From Smithella sp. (GTDB taxonomy: Bacteria; Desulfobacterota; Syntrophia; Syntrophales; Smithellaceae), in NCBI GenBank assembly GCA_007244375.1, contig SCVW01000017.1, positions 41,537-105,536 on the forward strand: a stretch of DNA of 64,000 nucleotides. The letters run 5' to 3'. The notes below the pieces were generated by a model that ran no database searches, was not told the origin of the DNA, and saw only the letters and a program-made list of their open reading frames with translations. A program made the position numbers and the translations under genes. This document shows, in pieces, positions 50,285-60,805 of the stretch. Position 1 is the first letter of the stretch; each line of letters begins with the position of its first letter.

Positions 50285-51337
50285 CTATGAAGAAGCCGCA
50301 GCTCCGCTTAATTGCCCGCAGGCGGCCAGGATGTCGCTGCCTTTGCTTGCGCGCAGTATGGCCGTATAATGATGGTCAAGCAAAACCTGTTGAAAAGCTT
50401 CCACAGTTTTTCTCGATGGTGATTTAAAGGGAGAATTCGGGTATTCGTTAAAAACAATCAAGTTTAATTTACAGCGCTGGCCTTTTAATAACGCGACCAG
50501 TTTTTTTGCGTCTTGAACGGAAGAATTGATTCCATCAATTAAAATATATTCAAAGGTCAGCAGCCTTCTTCCAGGCATTGGATATTTTTTGCAGGCATCC
50601 AGCAGTACTTCCAATGGGTATTTTTTATTAACGGGCATAAGTTTATTTCTTGTCTCGTTATCCGGTGCGTTGAGCGATACGGCAAGATTGATGCAAATAT
50701 CTTTGCCAAGTTTAATAATTTGCGGAGCAAGTCCGCAGGTAGAGACGGTTACTTTACGGTTGGAGAATCCCATGCCGAAATCGCAGGTGATATTTTTTAT
50801 GGCTTTGATGATATTGTCGTAATTGGCCAGCGGTTCTCCCATACCCATCATCACAATGTTCTTGATTTCAGGGCATTGTGGATATTCATTTTTCAGCGTA
50901 AGAATTTGACCGGTAATTTCCGATGGTTTTAAGTTCCTCTTAAATCCCTGGCGTGCCGTCAGACAGAATTTGCAGCCCATGGCACAGCCGGCTTGGGTGG
51001 ATACACAGATTGTCCAGTTGTTCTTCCCCGGAATTAAAACACTTTCGATAAAAAGTCCATCTTCCAGACGTAAAAGAGCTTTTTTAGTTCCGTCTTTGGA
51101 TTCCTGAATTTTTACGATTTGCGGTCGGTTGACGCGCGCGATTTCAGAAAGGCTGGTCCGGAAATTTCGGGCAAGTGTGGTCATGTCCTCAAAAGAAACA
51201 TTGCCGGATTGGTAAAGACATTTCCTTATCTGCCGTGCGCGGAATTTCTCTTTACCCAGAGAGGAAATAAATTCTTCCATCTCCTCCAAAGTGAAATCCA
51301 GCAAATTAGGAAGCAGATTTTCAGAGCGGCTAATCAT
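50285..51337 (-). CDS. rlmN: Dual-specificity RNA methyltransferase RlmN
   Basis: The 350-residue radical SAM enzyme has an N-terminal helical domain (FTLEEMEEFISSLGKEKFRARQIRKCLY), and the iron-sulfur cluster motif CAMGCKFC. The catalytic Cys pair includes the C-terminal DILAACGQL. It methylates C2 of A2503 in 23S rRNA and A37 in some tRNAs. Its ATG overlaps the end of icd by one base, so expression is coupled. Confidence 0.95.
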   Translation of the reverse strand: MISRSENLLPNLLDFTLEEMEEFISSLGKEKFRARQIRKCLYQSGNVSFEDMTTLARNFRTSLSEIARVNRPQIVKIQESKDGTKKALLRLEDGLFIESVLIPGKNNWTICVSTQAGCAMGCKFCLTARQGFKRNLKPSEITGQILTLKNEYPQCPEIKNIVMMGMGEPLANYDNIIKAIKNITCDFGMGFSNRKVTVSTCGLAPQIIKLGKDICINLAVSLNAPDNETRNKLMPVNKKYPLEVLLDACKKYPMPGRRLLTFEYILIDGINSSVQDAKKLVALLKGQRCKLNLIVFNEYPNSPFKSPSRKTVEAFQQVLLDHHYTAILRASKGSDILAACGQLSGAAASS

Positions 51338-52554
51338 TAAAGCTTTTTTTTCAGTGTTGCAGCAATAGCATCAATAAAATCTTCCGTGTTGACTTTTTTG
51401 TTGGAAGGTTTCTTTTCCGCGAGCGCCAGCAGATCGCCGGTCATTGTACCACCTTCCACAGTGGCAATGGCCGCTTCTTCCAGCTTGTCGGCAAATTTTA
51501 TCACGTCAGGTGTGCCGTCTATTTCTCCCCGTTTACGCAGACCGCCTGTCCAGGCAAAAATAAGCGCCATCGAATTACTCGAAGTTTCCTCACCTTTTAA
51601 GTGCTTGTAATAATGCTTTTGCACGGTGCCGTGTGCAGCTTCATATTCAAACCAGCCGTTGGGAGATACAAGAACCGATGTCATCATAGCCAATGAACCG
51701 CAGGCGGAAGCGACCATATCGGACATGACGTCGCCGTCGTAATTTTTTAAAGCCCAGAGTACGCCGCCTTCGCCTTTCATAATACGCGCCACAGCATCGT
51801 CAATCAGGGTAAAGAAGTACTCAATACCTGCCTTGTCGAATTTTCCCTTCCAGTTTTTTTCGAACTCTGTGCTGAATATTTCGCGAAATCCGGCGTCATA
51901 TACCTTGGAAATAGTATCCTTTGTCGAAAACCACAGATCGATTTTTTCACTCAACGCGTAAGTGAAACAAGCCTTGGCAAAGTTTAATATAGATTGATCC
52001 AAATTATGATTAACCTGGGCGATGCCCTTGCCGGGAAAATCAAATACCGGAACGCTAATAGTTTTACTCCCGTTCTGCGGATTAAAAACCAACTCGAGTT
52101 TTCCGGCAGAAGGTACAGCAAATTCCGTATTACTGTAAACATCTCCGTAAGCATGGCGGCCTATAATAATAGGTTTCTTCCACGAGGAAACGTTCGGCTT
52201 GATATTATTAACCAAAATAGGTTTCCTGAAAACCGTGCCGTCGAGCATTGCGCGAATAGTGCCGTTAGGACTTTTCCATGCCTTTTTCAGTTTATATTCT
52301 TTTACGCGGTCTTCGTTGGGTGTTATAGTTGCACATTTAATGCCGACGCCATATTTCATAATCGCTCGTGCTGCATCAACTGTTACCTGATCGTCAGTAT
52401 CATCGCGATGTTTTACATGAAGATCGTAGTAGTCAACATCCATGTCCAGGTATGGGTAAAGCAGTTTATCCTTGACCATCTGCCACATTACCCGTGTCAT
52501 TTCATCGCCGTCCATTTCGACGATAGTAGTTTTAACTTTTATCTTTTTTGTCAT
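51337..52554 (-). CDS. icd: NADP-dependent isocitrate dehydrogenase
   Basis: The 405-residue enzyme is of the eukaryotic-like homodimeric type ([24 protein letters not shown]..., substrate motif [32 protein letters not shown] and the nucleotide-binding [34 protein letters not shown]). It decarboxylates isocitrate to 2-oxoglutarate with NADP. It lies 7 bp downstream of the aconitase gene and overlaps rlmN, forming acn-icd-rlmN. No citrate synthase is in the window. Confidence 0.95.
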   Translation of the reverse strand: MTKKIKVKTTIVEMDGDEMTRVMWQMVKDKLLYPYLDMDVDYYDLHVKHRDDTDDQVTVDAARAIMKYGVGIKCATITPNEDRVKEYKLKKAWKSPNGTIRAMLDGTVFRKPILVNNIKPNVSSWKKPIIIGRHAYGDVYSNTEFAVPSAGKLELVFNPQNGSKTISVPVFDFPGKGIAQVNHNLDQSILNFAKACFTYALSEKIDLWFSTKDTISKVYDAGFREIFSTEFEKNWKGKFDKAGIEYFFTLIDDAVARIMKGEGGVLWALKNYDGDVMSDMVASACGSLAMMTSVLVSPNGWFEYEAAHGTVQKHYYKHLKGEETSSNSMALIFAWTGGLRKRGEIDGTPDVIKFADKLEEAAIATVEGGTMTGDLLALAEKKPSNKKVNTEDFIDAIAATLKKKL

Positions 52555-52561
52555 GAAAATA

Positions 52562-54499
52562 TTACTCCATATACTTATTACTTATATTGAGAGCTCCGCC
52601 TGCCATGATTATTTGCTTCTGGCGTGCTGACAGTTCGCAAGTTACATAAAATGCAATGCCTTTTGTTTTATCACGCATCAGAAATTTTCCGTCTCCCGCA
52701 ATTATTCTTTTTATGTCGGAAATTTCCAGTTCGTCTTCCTTGTCTATTCTGTCATAATCGTTTTCATTTAAGAAAGTGAGAGGCAATATGCCGAAATTAA
52801 TCAGATTGGCAGCATGGATTCTTTCAAAAGATTTGGCTATAACGGCACGTACGCCCAGATACATGGGACATAAAGCGGCATGTTCCCGTGATGAACCTTG
52901 TCCGTAGGAAAGCCCGGCCACTATTATACTTTGTTTTCCGTCCTGCCGCAGTGACATGGCCCGTTTGGCAAAGGTCGCGTCTACATTTTCAAAAACGAAC
53001 TCGGAATATTTGGGAATGTTTGAACGATATTTCATCCGCGCACCCGCAGGGATGATGTGATCTGTTGTAATTTTATCGCCGACTTTTATTGTTACGTGGC
53101 CATGAATAGTATCAGAGAGTTCCGGACAGCGCGGCAAAACACCTATATTGGGACCACGGAGAACATCAATGGTTCTTTTCTTATCCGGCCATAATATCAT
53201 TGAATCATCGACTAGAAACTTTTTCGGCATGACGATTTTCGGATAGCGCATCTTTAAGTCGCGCGGATCAGTGAAACAACCGGTAATTACCGCTGCTGCT
53301 GCTGTTTCGGGACTGACCAGATAAACATCGGCATCCATGGTTCCCGATCGTCCCAGAAAATTTCGATTGGATGTACGCAGGGATACTGCTGCCGACGGGG
53401 GACTCTGGCTGTTACCGATGCAGAATCCGCAAGCATTTTCCATAATTCGTGCCCCTGAGGCAATCAGGTCGGCAAGATAACCTTTATTGGCAAGTTCTTC
53501 CAGTACTTGTCTGGAACCGGGTGCCAAAACGAAACTTACATCGGGATGTACGATTTTTCCCTTTAAAATTTTTGCCACTGTAACCAAATCCTTGTATGAA
53601 GAATTGGTGCAACTGCCCAGGCAAACCTGATTAACAGTAATCTTTTTCATTTTCCTAACGGTACTGATATTATCAGGGCTGTGAGGTTTGGCAGTTAATG
53701 GTTCGATTTTGGACAGGTCAATATTGACAACCTTGTCGTATTTTGCGTTTTTATCGGCTTCCAGTTGTATAAAATCGCGTTCTCTTTTTTGTGAACGCAG
53801 GAAAAGACGGGTCATCTTATCACTTGGAAAAATAGAAGTTGTTACGCCGCATTCCGCTCCCATATTGGTAATTGTTGCTCGCTCGGGGACTGTCAGAGTG
53901 GCAACTCCTTTGCCGCCATATTCGAATACGGTGTTGACATTTCCTTTTGTGGTAAAGATTTCCAGTACTTTGAGAATAACATCTTTGGCGGAAACCCATG
54001 GTTTAAGTTTTCCGGTAAGATTGATTTTAATAACTTTGGGATAGATAAGATAAAATGGGCTGCCTGCCATAGCCATGGCGACGTCAAGTCCTCCAGCGCC
54101 TATAGCTATCATAGACAACGCTCCACAGGTCGGAGTATGGCTGTCGGAACCGATCAATGTTTTTCCCGGCTTACCGAATCTCTCCAGATGAACCTGATGG
54201 CATATACCGTTTCCGGCGCGAGAAAAAACAATTCCGTATTTTTGTGCAACGCTTTGCAGATAAAGATGATCGTCTGCGTTTTCAAAACCGATCTGTATAG
54301 TGTTGTGATCAATATAACTTACAGACAAGTCGGTTTTTACTTTGGGCACATTCATTGCTTCATATTGAAGGTAAGCTAAAGTTCCCGTGGCGTCCTGAGT
54401 AAGGGTTTGGTCAATACGAATTCCAATTTCTTCACCTGGTTCAAGAATACCTGAAACAAGATGCTGCGAAAGAATTTTTTCAACTAAATTTTTTCCCAT
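52562..54499 (-). CDS. acn: Aconitate hydratase
   Basis: The 645-residue enzyme has the aconitase/IPM isomerase motifs: [40 protein letters not shown] (cluster Cys), [15 protein letters not shown] (two cluster Cys) and the swivel-domain [46 protein letters not shown]. It isomerises citrate to isocitrate with a 4Fe-4S cluster. It is shorter than the ~890-residue AcnA of enterobacteria and matches the compact, mitochondrial-like or archaeal-like bacterial group. First gene of acn-icd-rlmN; AAAGGAATGG before the start. Confidence 0.93.
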   Translation of the reverse strand: MGKNLVEKILSQHLVSGILEPGEEIGIRIDQTLTQDATGTLAYLQYEAMNVPKVKTDLSVSYIDHNTIQIGFENADDHLYLQSVAQKYGIVFSRAGNGICHQVHLERFGKPGKTLIGSDSHTPTCGALSMIAIGAGGLDVAMAMAGSPFYLIYPKVIKINLTGKLKPWVSAKDVILKVLEIFTTKGNVNTVFEYGGKGVATLTVPERATITNMGAECGVTTSIFPSDKMTRLFLRSQKRERDFIQLEADKNAKYDKVVNIDLSKIEPLTAKPHSPDNISTVRKMKKITVNQVCLGSCTNSSYKDLVTVAKILKGKIVHPDVSFVLAPGSRQVLEELANKGYLADLIASGARIMENACGFCIGNSQSPPSAAVSLRTSNRNFLGRSGTMDADVYLVSPETAAAAVITGCFTDPRDLKMRYPKIVMPKKFLVDDSMILWPDKKRTIDVLRGPNIGVLPRCPELSDTIHGHVTIKVGDKITTDHIIPAGARMKYRSNIPKYSEFVFENVDATFAKRAMSLRQDGKQSIIVAGLSYGQGSSREHAALCPMYLGVRAVIAKSFERIHAANLINFGILPLTFLNENDYDRIDKEDELEISDIKRIIAGDGKFLMRDKTKGIAFYVTCELSARQKQIIMAGGALNISNKYME

Positions 54500-54551
54500 A
54501 GTCCATTCCTTTAAAAGAAGAATTTAGGTGATCACGAGTATACAATCCCAC

Positions 54552-54591
54552 CCCAACAAGCTTGGAAAATTTTCACGGCAAGTTGTTGGGT
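54552..54591. other. Possible attC-like hairpin
   Basis: CCCAACAAGCTTG and CAAGTTGTTGGG pair with one extrahelical G across a 14-nt loop; the right end GTTGGGT fits the attC core GTTRRRY. It is only ~40 bp, shorter than usual attC sites, and is flanked by acn and nlpC rather than cassettes. Could be an unrelated palindrome. Confidence 0.25.
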
Positions 54592-54709
54592 ATTATACCC
54601 TCCGCTTCGCTTTCGGAATTGGAGTTTCACTAATAACCCATTACGGTCGCGAACTTATATAATAAACGCAATGGATAATCAACTGGCAAAAAAAAATATA
54701 ATAAAAAAT

Positions 54710-54741
54710 AACGGGCTTTGGATTTATGGTCAAAGCCCGTT
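54710..54741 (-). terminator. Terminator of the NlpC/P60 gene
   Basis: AACGGGCTTTG pairs with CAAAGCCCGTT (11 bp, 10-nt loop). On the minus strand ATTTTTTATT follows. It ends the gene at 54776. Confidence 0.85.
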
Positions 54742-54775
54742 GCCTGTTTATATAAGTGTTTGATACTAATATAGT

Positions 54776-55726
54776 TTAAGCGCCGTTGTTATCCAGCCCC
54801 TTTATCCGTACGGCACGCTCAAATCTTTTTTGATAGTAGGGTGCATCCAGGCTGTCAATACGGACAACTTTACTTTTGGATGACGCATGAACAAATTCAT
54901 TATTGCCGATATAAATTCCCACATGACCTAATGACCGTTTTGTATGGAAGAAGACAAGATCGCCTTCAGAAAGATTTTCACGGGTTATGCTGATGCCGAC
55001 TTTGGACTGTTCGCTTGCCTTACGAGGCAAAGTTACATCAAAAATGCGGTAAATCTTCTGAACAAAAGAGGAACAGTCAATTCCCCTCAGGGTGGAACCG
55101 CCAAATCTGTAAGGTGCTCCTATGAAACCTGTTGCTACTTTAACAAATAGCTGGACTTCATCAGGACTGTTCCATTTTCCCAAAAGTTCTTCTTTTCTGT
55201 TAGGATCATTTTGTTGATCTAGATTAATAACATATTTATTACCGTCTTCACTTAAGATATCCGATGAATCATCTTCTTTTAAATCTTCATTTTTATTAGT
55301 GATGGTTGTTTCTTCCGGTTCGTAGGGCGTTTTTACCAAAGCAAGTTTCTGCCCGACGCGTAAATTTCTGCTGCTGACATGGTTGAGAGCCATTATATGC
55401 TTTACAGACTGATGCGTTTTTTGAGCTATTTTAGATAAGGTATCACCTTTCCGGACAATATAATAAGCCGGCTTTACCTTTGCTTTAGTAATGCTTTTCT
55501 GAGATTTTTTTGTGGAAATTCTTAAAACTTGATTACGTTTAATTCCAGATGTTTTAATATTGTTTGTTTCTTTTATCTGGTTGACGCTGACGCCGAATTT
55601 TTTAGAAATGCTGTAAAGGGTGTCTCCATTTTTTACCTTATATTGTATTGCAAAAACATTAGAACTAAAACTAAGGAATAAAATTAGGACAAAAAGTCCG
55701 GAAAACGCGAGAATCTGCCGTTTCAT
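54776..55726 (-). CDS. NlpC/P60 peptidoglycan hydrolase with two LysM domains
   Basis: The 316-residue secreted enzyme has a signal peptide (1-26, cleavage after VFA), two LysM domains (YKVKNGDTLYSISKKFGVSVNQIKETNNI and YIVRKGDTLSKIAQKTHQSVKHIMALNHV) that bind glycan, an acidic linker and an NlpC/P60 domain. The catalytic triad is visible: Cys in GIDCSSFVQKIY, His in LGHVGIYIG and His in EFVHASSKS. It cleaves peptide stems of peptidoglycan. AGGAGG precedes the start. Confidence 0.93.
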   Translation of the reverse strand: MKRQILAFSGLFVLILFLSFSSNVFAIQYKVKNGDTLYSISKKFGVSVNQIKETNNIKTSGIKRNQVLRISTKKSQKSITKAKVKPAYYIVRKGDTLSKIAQKTHQSVKHIMALNHVSSRNLRVGQKLALVKTPYEPEETTITNKNEDLKEDDSSDILSEDGNKYVINLDQQNDPNRKEELLGKWNSPDEVQLFVKVATGFIGAPYRFGGSTLRGIDCSSFVQKIYRIFDVTLPRKASEQSKVGISITRENLSEGDLVFFHTKRSLGHVGIYIGNNEFVHASSKSKVVRIDSLDAPYYQKRFERAVRIKGLDNNGA

Positions 55727-56127
55727 AATGAAATGCCTCCTTTATTATTGGGGGTATTATCCTATTAACGGTGTATATATTTCGGTTTAATGTCATATTA
55801 ATAACCCAAAACGAAAATCAATTTACCACATACACCAACTGTACATTTATTACAGCAATGTACAAAAAACTACACAATTTGCAGAAACACTACTAAAAAA
55901 ATACCTGCGTGTCAAATTTATTTTGCAGTTTTGGGCAAGAATAGCGTTGTAAGTATTAGTTTAAATTGACTTTCTGTAGATAATGGTCTGCCCCGGATAT
56001 GTTAAATTATTATGGATTTTATATTAAAATTCGGTTAAAGCAATGCCTGCCTTTTATGATCCTCGGGATTGATTTGACTTTTTACCTGAGAGTAGATTGA
56101 GGCCATTAAATTTATATAAGGACTGCT
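55727..56127. other. Intergenic region between nlpC and mtgA
   Basis: These 400 bp hold both divergent promoters. Two TGTACA palindromes at 55840 and 55859 (19 bp apart) could be a regulator site. A TTGACT at ~56070 could be the mtgA -35. No ORF or structured RNA was recognised. Confidence 0.4.
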
Positions 56128-57012
56128 ATGCGACCTTCTTGGAAGCTTATTTCGGTAATATTGGTTTTTGTTTTAGCGTTTTTTCTTGTTGACATAGGGC
56201 GCTATGTTGTTTACCCCAATGTGGCCTCTCTAAAGAAAAGTTGTCCTCAGAAAACGGCTTTTATGAAATACAGGGAGAAAATCTGGCAGGAAAAGGGAAT
56301 TAAAAGAAAGATCATCAATACTTGGGTGCCTCTATCCCGGGTATCACCTTATGTAATGAAGGCCGTAATTATAGCTGAGGATGATAAATTCTGGTCTCAC
56401 GAAGGATTTGACTTTGAGGCTATGCAGAAAGCGCTGGAGAAAGATATCAAAAAAAAGAAGTTCAGAGCCGGAGGTAGTACGATTTCTCAGCAACTGGCAA
56501 AAAATTTATACCTTTCATCATCTAAAAATCCGGTTAGAAAAATCAAAGAGGCAATACTGACCTGGCGTATGGAGAGGAATTTAAGTAAAAGAAGAATTAT
56601 GGAACTTTACTTAAATGTTGCCGAGTGGGGAGATGGAGTCTTCGGTATTGAGGCCGCAGCGAGAAAACATTATGGACAAAGTGCCGCCTCACTTGGTCCA
56701 TGGGAAGCGGCTGTACTGGCATCAATTCTACCCAATCCAATTAGATACAAACCTAATAGTCCGTCAAGATACGTTTCATTCCGGTCGGAAAGAATTTATC
56801 AGATTATGGTGCGTCGTGGTATTGTCATACCCGAATACGAAGAAGTAATTTCCGAACCTGATGAAAGCAATCAGGAGAACACCGAGCAAAAAGATGAAAA
56901 TAATATAGCCGACCAAAATGCGGAAAGCGTTCAGGAAACAGGCGAACAAAAAGGAACCGTTCAGGAAGGACAGAAGGTAAGTCCTGAACTTCCTGAAACG
57001 GTATATAAATAA
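56128..57012 (+). CDS. mtgA: Monofunctional peptidoglycan glycosyltransferase
   Basis: The 294-residue protein has one TM helix (~9-27) and a GT51 domain with catalytic Glu84 (AEDDKFWSHEGFD), GGSTISQQLAKNLYLSS and LSKRRIMELYLNVAEWGDGVFGIEAAARKHYGQ. It polymerises lipid II in the periplasm. The last ~45 residues are a Gln/Glu-rich acidic extension (QENTEQKDENNIADQNAESVQ...) not needed for activity. It stands alone. It keeps the normal length between Glu and STIS motifs, which exposes the deletion in the PBP at 17908. Confidence 0.93.
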   Translation: MRPSWKLISVILVFVLAFFLVDIGRYVVYPNVASLKKSCPQKTAFMKYREKIWQEKGIKRKIINTWVPLSRVSPYVMKAVIIAEDDKFWSHEGFDFEAMQKALEKDIKKKKFRAGGSTISQQLAKNLYLSSSKNPVRKIKEAILTWRMERNLSKRRIMELYLNVAEWGDGVFGIEAAARKHYGQSAASLGPWEAAVLASILPNPIRYKPNSPSRYVSFRSERIYQIMVRRGIVIPEYEEVISEPDESNQENTEQKDENNIADQNAESVQETGEQKGTVQEGQKVSPELPETVYK

Positions 57013-57030
57013 AATCCCAAAACGAAAATT

Positions 57031-58281
57031 TTATAAAATTTCGATAGCCGTGGCCATAGAAACGCCGCCACCGCCGCAAAGGGTAGCCAGTCCCAGTGTT
57101 TTCCCGCGTTTCTTCATGCTGTGAATCAGGGTGACCATGATGCGGCATCCGGTGGAACCGACCGGATGTCCCAGTCCTATACCCGAACCATTGATGTTGG
57201 TAATTTCTCGATTTATTTTCAAATCTTTTTCGCATCCCAGATATTGCGCGGCAAAAGCTTCATTGAGTTCGATTTGTTCAAAATCATTTACTTTTAGACC
57301 GGATTTCTTTTCCAGATCGCGTACCGCAGGAACCGGACTTAAACCCATGACCGAAGGATGACAGGCTCCTCGTCCGACAGCTTTGATGCGGGCCAGAGGT
57401 TTCAAACCCAGCTCTTTGGCTTTCTCAGCGGACATGATCACCATTGCACTTGCTCCGTCATTGATACCGGATGAATTTCCTGCAGTTACCTTACCGATTT
57501 TGGGAATAAATGCGGGGGGCAGATTTTTCAAGTCCTCAATGGTCAATTTAGGCCGGAAGTGTTCATCTTTATCGAAAATAATAGGCGGTTTGCCTTTTTT
57601 CTGTGGTATTTCCACAGGTACTATCTCTTCCTTGAACGTTCCATTGAGTGTTGCTCTTTCCGTATTATTGTGACTGCGCAAAGCGACTTCATCCATTTCT
57701 TCCCTACTGATATTGTGCATCTGGGCGATAAATTCTGCAGTCAGACCCATGATGTAGGGTTTCCCCTTGAACATTTCCAGGGGCATTCCTTCTTTCACCG
57801 GGCCTTTTTCCGGTCCCGGTAAAAGGTGTGAACCGCAGTGCAGAGCGTGGATTAGATCATCAACGAATACCTGATCCTGAAGCCGGCAACCCCAGCGGGC
57901 GCTGGGTACCGAATAAGAAACTCCGGACATATGTTCCATGCCGCCGGCTAGAATAATATCTGCCATTTCGCTTTGAATCATTGCTGTGCCTGAAATAACG
58001 GCTTCCATGCCTGATATGCAAACACGATTGATTGTTACTGCTGCTATGTTGTCGGGAATCCCGGCCATCAATGCTGCCACACGGGCGGTGTTGAGAGTAT
58101 CCGACGGCTCAATGCATAATCCGAAACGTATGTCATCAATGGTTGCCGAATCAATAGAAGCGCGTTTGATGGCTTCTTTCATCGCGACACTTCCCAGTGT
58201 CGCACAGTTCAGATTTTTCAGGCTTCCTCCAAACGAACCTATTGCAGTACGACACGCTGAAACGATTACAACATCTTTCAT
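57031..58281 (-). CDS. Acetyl-CoA acetyltransferase (thiolase)
   Basis: The 416-residue biosynthetic/degradative thiolase has the nucleophile Cys88 (NRVCISGMEAV), the GLGHPVGSTGCR His region and the C-terminal CGGGGVSMA Cys. It interconverts acetyl-CoA and acetoacetyl-CoA. It follows the SCP-x thiolase unit by ~290 bp with a terminator between, so it may have its own promoter. CISG in place of the commoner CGSG is a small deviation. Confidence 0.92.
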   Translation of the reverse strand: MKDVVIVSACRTAIGSFGGSLKNLNCATLGSVAMKEAIKRASIDSATIDDIRFGLCIEPSDTLNTARVAALMAGIPDNIAAVTINRVCISGMEAVISGTAMIQSEMADIILAGGMEHMSGVSYSVPSARWGCRLQDQVFVDDLIHALHCGSHLLPGPEKGPVKEGMPLEMFKGKPYIMGLTAEFIAQMHNISREEMDEVALRSHNNTERATLNGTFKEEIVPVEIPQKKGKPPIIFDKDEHFRPKLTIEDLKNLPPAFIPKIGKVTAGNSSGINDGASAMVIMSAEKAKELGLKPLARIKAVGRGACHPSVMGLSPVPAVRDLEKKSGLKVNDFEQIELNEAFAAQYLGCEKDLKINREITNINGSGIGLGHPVGSTGCRIMVTLIHSMKKRGKTLGLATLCGGGGVSMATAIEIL

Positions 58282-58515
58282 TTTATAAACTCCTTATTAT
58301 AATTTATTTTCTTCTTTTAAAGCTGGGTTACTAGACGGGCTTTGCAGAAGTTATTTAAAAAATCAGGCTGTAAAATATTTGATATCTAAACCTTAAACAG
58401 CCGAAATGAATTGTTAAACAATTACAAAAAATATGTCAAACAATAAAATTAATTTGGTTTTGAATCTTTTGCACGAAGGAGAAATTATCTCTTTTATTTC
58501 GTGAAGGAAATGTTG

Positions 58516-58545
58516 AAAAAGCCCAACTGTAAGGCTGGGCTTTTT
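58516..58545 (-). terminator. Terminator of the SCP-x thiolase operon
   Basis: AAAAAGCCCA (58516-58525) pairs with TGGGCTTTTT (58536-58545). It separates the acyl-CoA operon from the downstream thiolase gene. Confidence 0.85.
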
Positions 58546-58573
58546 AGATGATTCTTCGACTTCAGTTGCTTTG

Positions 58574-59827
58574 TTAGACTTTGCCCAGAATATGAATACC
58601 CATGGCAGCTTCTTCAAAGGCAAGATTACCGCCACCGTTTTCTCCCATGGCGATTCTGCATCCATTCACCTGTCGGGGGCCTGCCTCGTGTCGCAGCTGT
58701 GTGACCAACTCGAATATCTGACCTAAGCCTGATGCTCCGATGGGATGACCGCGGGATTCCAGACCACCTGACGTATTGACCGGTTTTTTCCCTCCGAGTT
58801 TTGTTGCCCCGGACTCGGCAAACGGTCCGCCTTCACCTATTTTACAAAATCCCAGTGATTCGCATTGATGCAATTCGCCGAAAGCGGTTGCATCATGTAC
58901 TTCAGCGAGGTCAATATCTTCGGGACCTATGCCTGCGATCTCATATGCCTGACGGGATATCCTTACTGCTATATCCAGATTTTCCTCGGTGTGCTTTCTG
59001 TTTGTGCCGGATCCCAATACCGATGCCAGTATTCTGACAGGTCGTGCCGATGTCAATTTCTTCAGGAAAAAATCCGAACAGACTATTGCTGCAGCACTTC
59101 CATCTCCTACTGGTGCGCACATGGGGACAGTCAACGGCCAGATGACGGAGCGTGCCTGCAGGATTTCCTCTACAGTCATACAATTTTGGAACTGAGCATA
59201 AGGATTCATGGAACTGTGAAAATGATTCTTCGAAGCAATGACAGCCAACTGACGCTGGGTGGTTCCGTATTTGGCCATATGCCAGCGGACAGCACCGGCA
59301 TATACATCCATGAAGGCACTTCTGCTTTGCCCGGCGCCTGCTCCTCCATCATCCAAAGGCATATCCAGTTTTACACCGTCCATGATTCCCCTGAGAGCCT
59401 TCATGTGTTCATTAATATTAGAAACATCGACTCCGGCGTTAAAAGCCATGAATGTCTTTGCCTTATCTTCGTTGTACATTTTTTCCATTCCGATAGCTAA
59501 AGAACATTCATACAATCCTGACGCGACATCCTTCCATGCGCCATGCAGGGCTGTCGAGGCTCCCGCGCAGGCATTTTCCACGTTGATGATGGGAATACCA
59601 TCAATTTCAAGTGGCCTGAGAGCAACCTGTCCCTTTATGGAATGTTGCATGTTGAAATAGCCCCACGTGGTGTTGGAAAACCAAGCGGACTGAATATCAG
59701 TGGCACTGATTCCGGCAGCGTCTTGCAGTGTTTTAGTGAATGCTTCCGCTGCTAGATCCTTTTCCGACCTGTTAAGATGTTTGGCAAAGCGGGTCATTCC
59801 GACTCCGACTATATAAACGTTTCTCAT
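58574..59827 (-). CDS. SCP-x/thiolase-like enzyme
   Basis: The 417-residue protein fits the lipid-transfer (SCP-x) branch of thiolases: nucleophile Cys in VENACAGASTAL, His in AEVHDATAFGELHQ and GHPIGASGLGQ. The GGG-type C-terminal Cys of true thiolases is replaced by GENGGGNLAFEEA, as usual in this branch. It cleaves or condenses 3-ketoacyl-CoAs with bulky or branched chains. It is 39 bp downstream of the SDR gene; likely cotranscribed. Confidence 0.88.
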   Translation of the reverse strand: MRNVYIVGVGMTRFAKHLNRSEKDLAAEAFTKTLQDAAGISATDIQSAWFSNTTWGYFNMQHSIKGQVALRPLEIDGIPIINVENACAGASTALHGAWKDVASGLYECSLAIGMEKMYNEDKAKTFMAFNAGVDVSNINEHMKALRGIMDGVKLDMPLDDGGAGAGQSRSAFMDVYAGAVRWHMAKYGTTQRQLAVIASKNHFHSSMNPYAQFQNCMTVEEILQARSVIWPLTVPMCAPVGDGSAAAIVCSDFFLKKLTSARPVRILASVLGSGTNRKHTEENLDIAVRISRQAYEIAGIGPEDIDLAEVHDATAFGELHQCESLGFCKIGEGGPFAESGATKLGGKKPVNTSGGLESRGHPIGASGLGQIFELVTQLRHEAGPRQVNGCRIAMGENGGGNLAFEEAAMGIHILGKV

Positions 59828-59866
59828 AAAATTTTATCTCTCCTGGAGTTATTGATATTATCTAAA

Positions 59867-60697
59867 TCAGACTCCCAACAGCTTGTCCATGATACCTCTA
59901 GAATAGAGGAAGCCGGTAAGGTCATGATGAATTTGGGGTGTCATCCTTTTAAGAAATCGAAAGATCTTAGCGTCAGGCTGAGGGATCACATACAGTTTAT
60001 TTTTCTGAATGGCCTTCATAGTTTTTTTGGTTACGCTTTCAATCGTGCCAAACGAATATTTGTTAAAAAAAGCATCTGCCATTTTTAATTGGTGGTCATC
60101 GGTATATCTTGCCTGATCCATGAGATTTGTTTTGAAAAAGGTGGGACAGGCTACGGTAACTCCAATGTTGTATCCTTTTAATTCACTGCGGAGTGTTTCT
60201 GAGAGTGCTATGACTGCCGCCTTGGTTGCGTTGTAAGGTCCCATTTCCGGAAGACAACAAATGCCTGCGGCGGAAGCAGTATTCACAATATGGCCCCATC
60301 CCTGTTTTTTAAAGTAGGGGATGAATGTTCTGCATCCATATATAACGCTCATCAGCATTACATCAATCTCATACTTCCAGTCGTCAACAGGGATTTTTTC
60401 CATAATACCGATTACCGGGACACCGGCGTTATTGATGATAATGTCGGCTGAATTCCATCTCGTAAATACCGCGCCAGCCAGAGTCTCAACTTCTTCACTT
60501 TTCCTAACATCACATTGAATTGCCACAGCTTGACCGCCGGAGTTGGAGACAATCTGTGCCGTTTCCTCTGCTCTGGTAATGTTGATATCGGCGCAAGCCA
60601 CTTTCCAACCCAGTTCTGCAAAAGCTAATGAAAGTTCCCGGCCAAACCCGCTTCCCGCGCCGGTAATTACAGCTGTTTTTGTTTTGAAAAGATCCAT
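59867..60697 (-). CDS. Short-chain dehydrogenase/reductase
   Basis: The ~276-residue SDR has the nucleotide motif TGAGSGFGREL, NNAG, a Ser-Tyr-Lys catalytic set (NTASAAG, YNATKAAV) and a C-terminal tail (FRFLKRMTPQIHHDLTGFLYSRG). It probably oxidises a 3-hydroxyacyl-CoA or alcohol within the acyl-CoA operon. The start at 60697 has AAGGAGG eight bases upstream; an ATG at 60745 adds 16 non-family residues. Confidence 0.88.
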   Translation of the reverse strand: MDLFKTKTAVITGAGSGFGRELSLAFAELGWKVACADINITRAEETAQIVSNSGGQAVAIQCDVRKSEEVETLAGAVFTRWNSADIIINNAGVPVIGIMEKIPVDDWKYEIDVMLMSVIYGCRTFIPYFKKQGWGHIVNTASAAGICCLPEMGPYNATKAAVIALSETLRSELKGYNIGVTVACPTFFKTNLMDQARYTDDHQLKMADAFFNKYSFGTIESVTKKTMKAIQKNKLYVIPQPDAKIFRFLKRMTPQIHHDLTGFLYSRGIMDKLLGV

Positions 60698-60805
60698 CTG
60701 GAGACCTCCTTCTGAAGGATTTCGCAAACTCAATTCGAAAGACACCCAAGCATGTAAAGTTTGGAATGATTACACATCATTGATAGTCATGTCAGTTCTT
60801 ATGCC

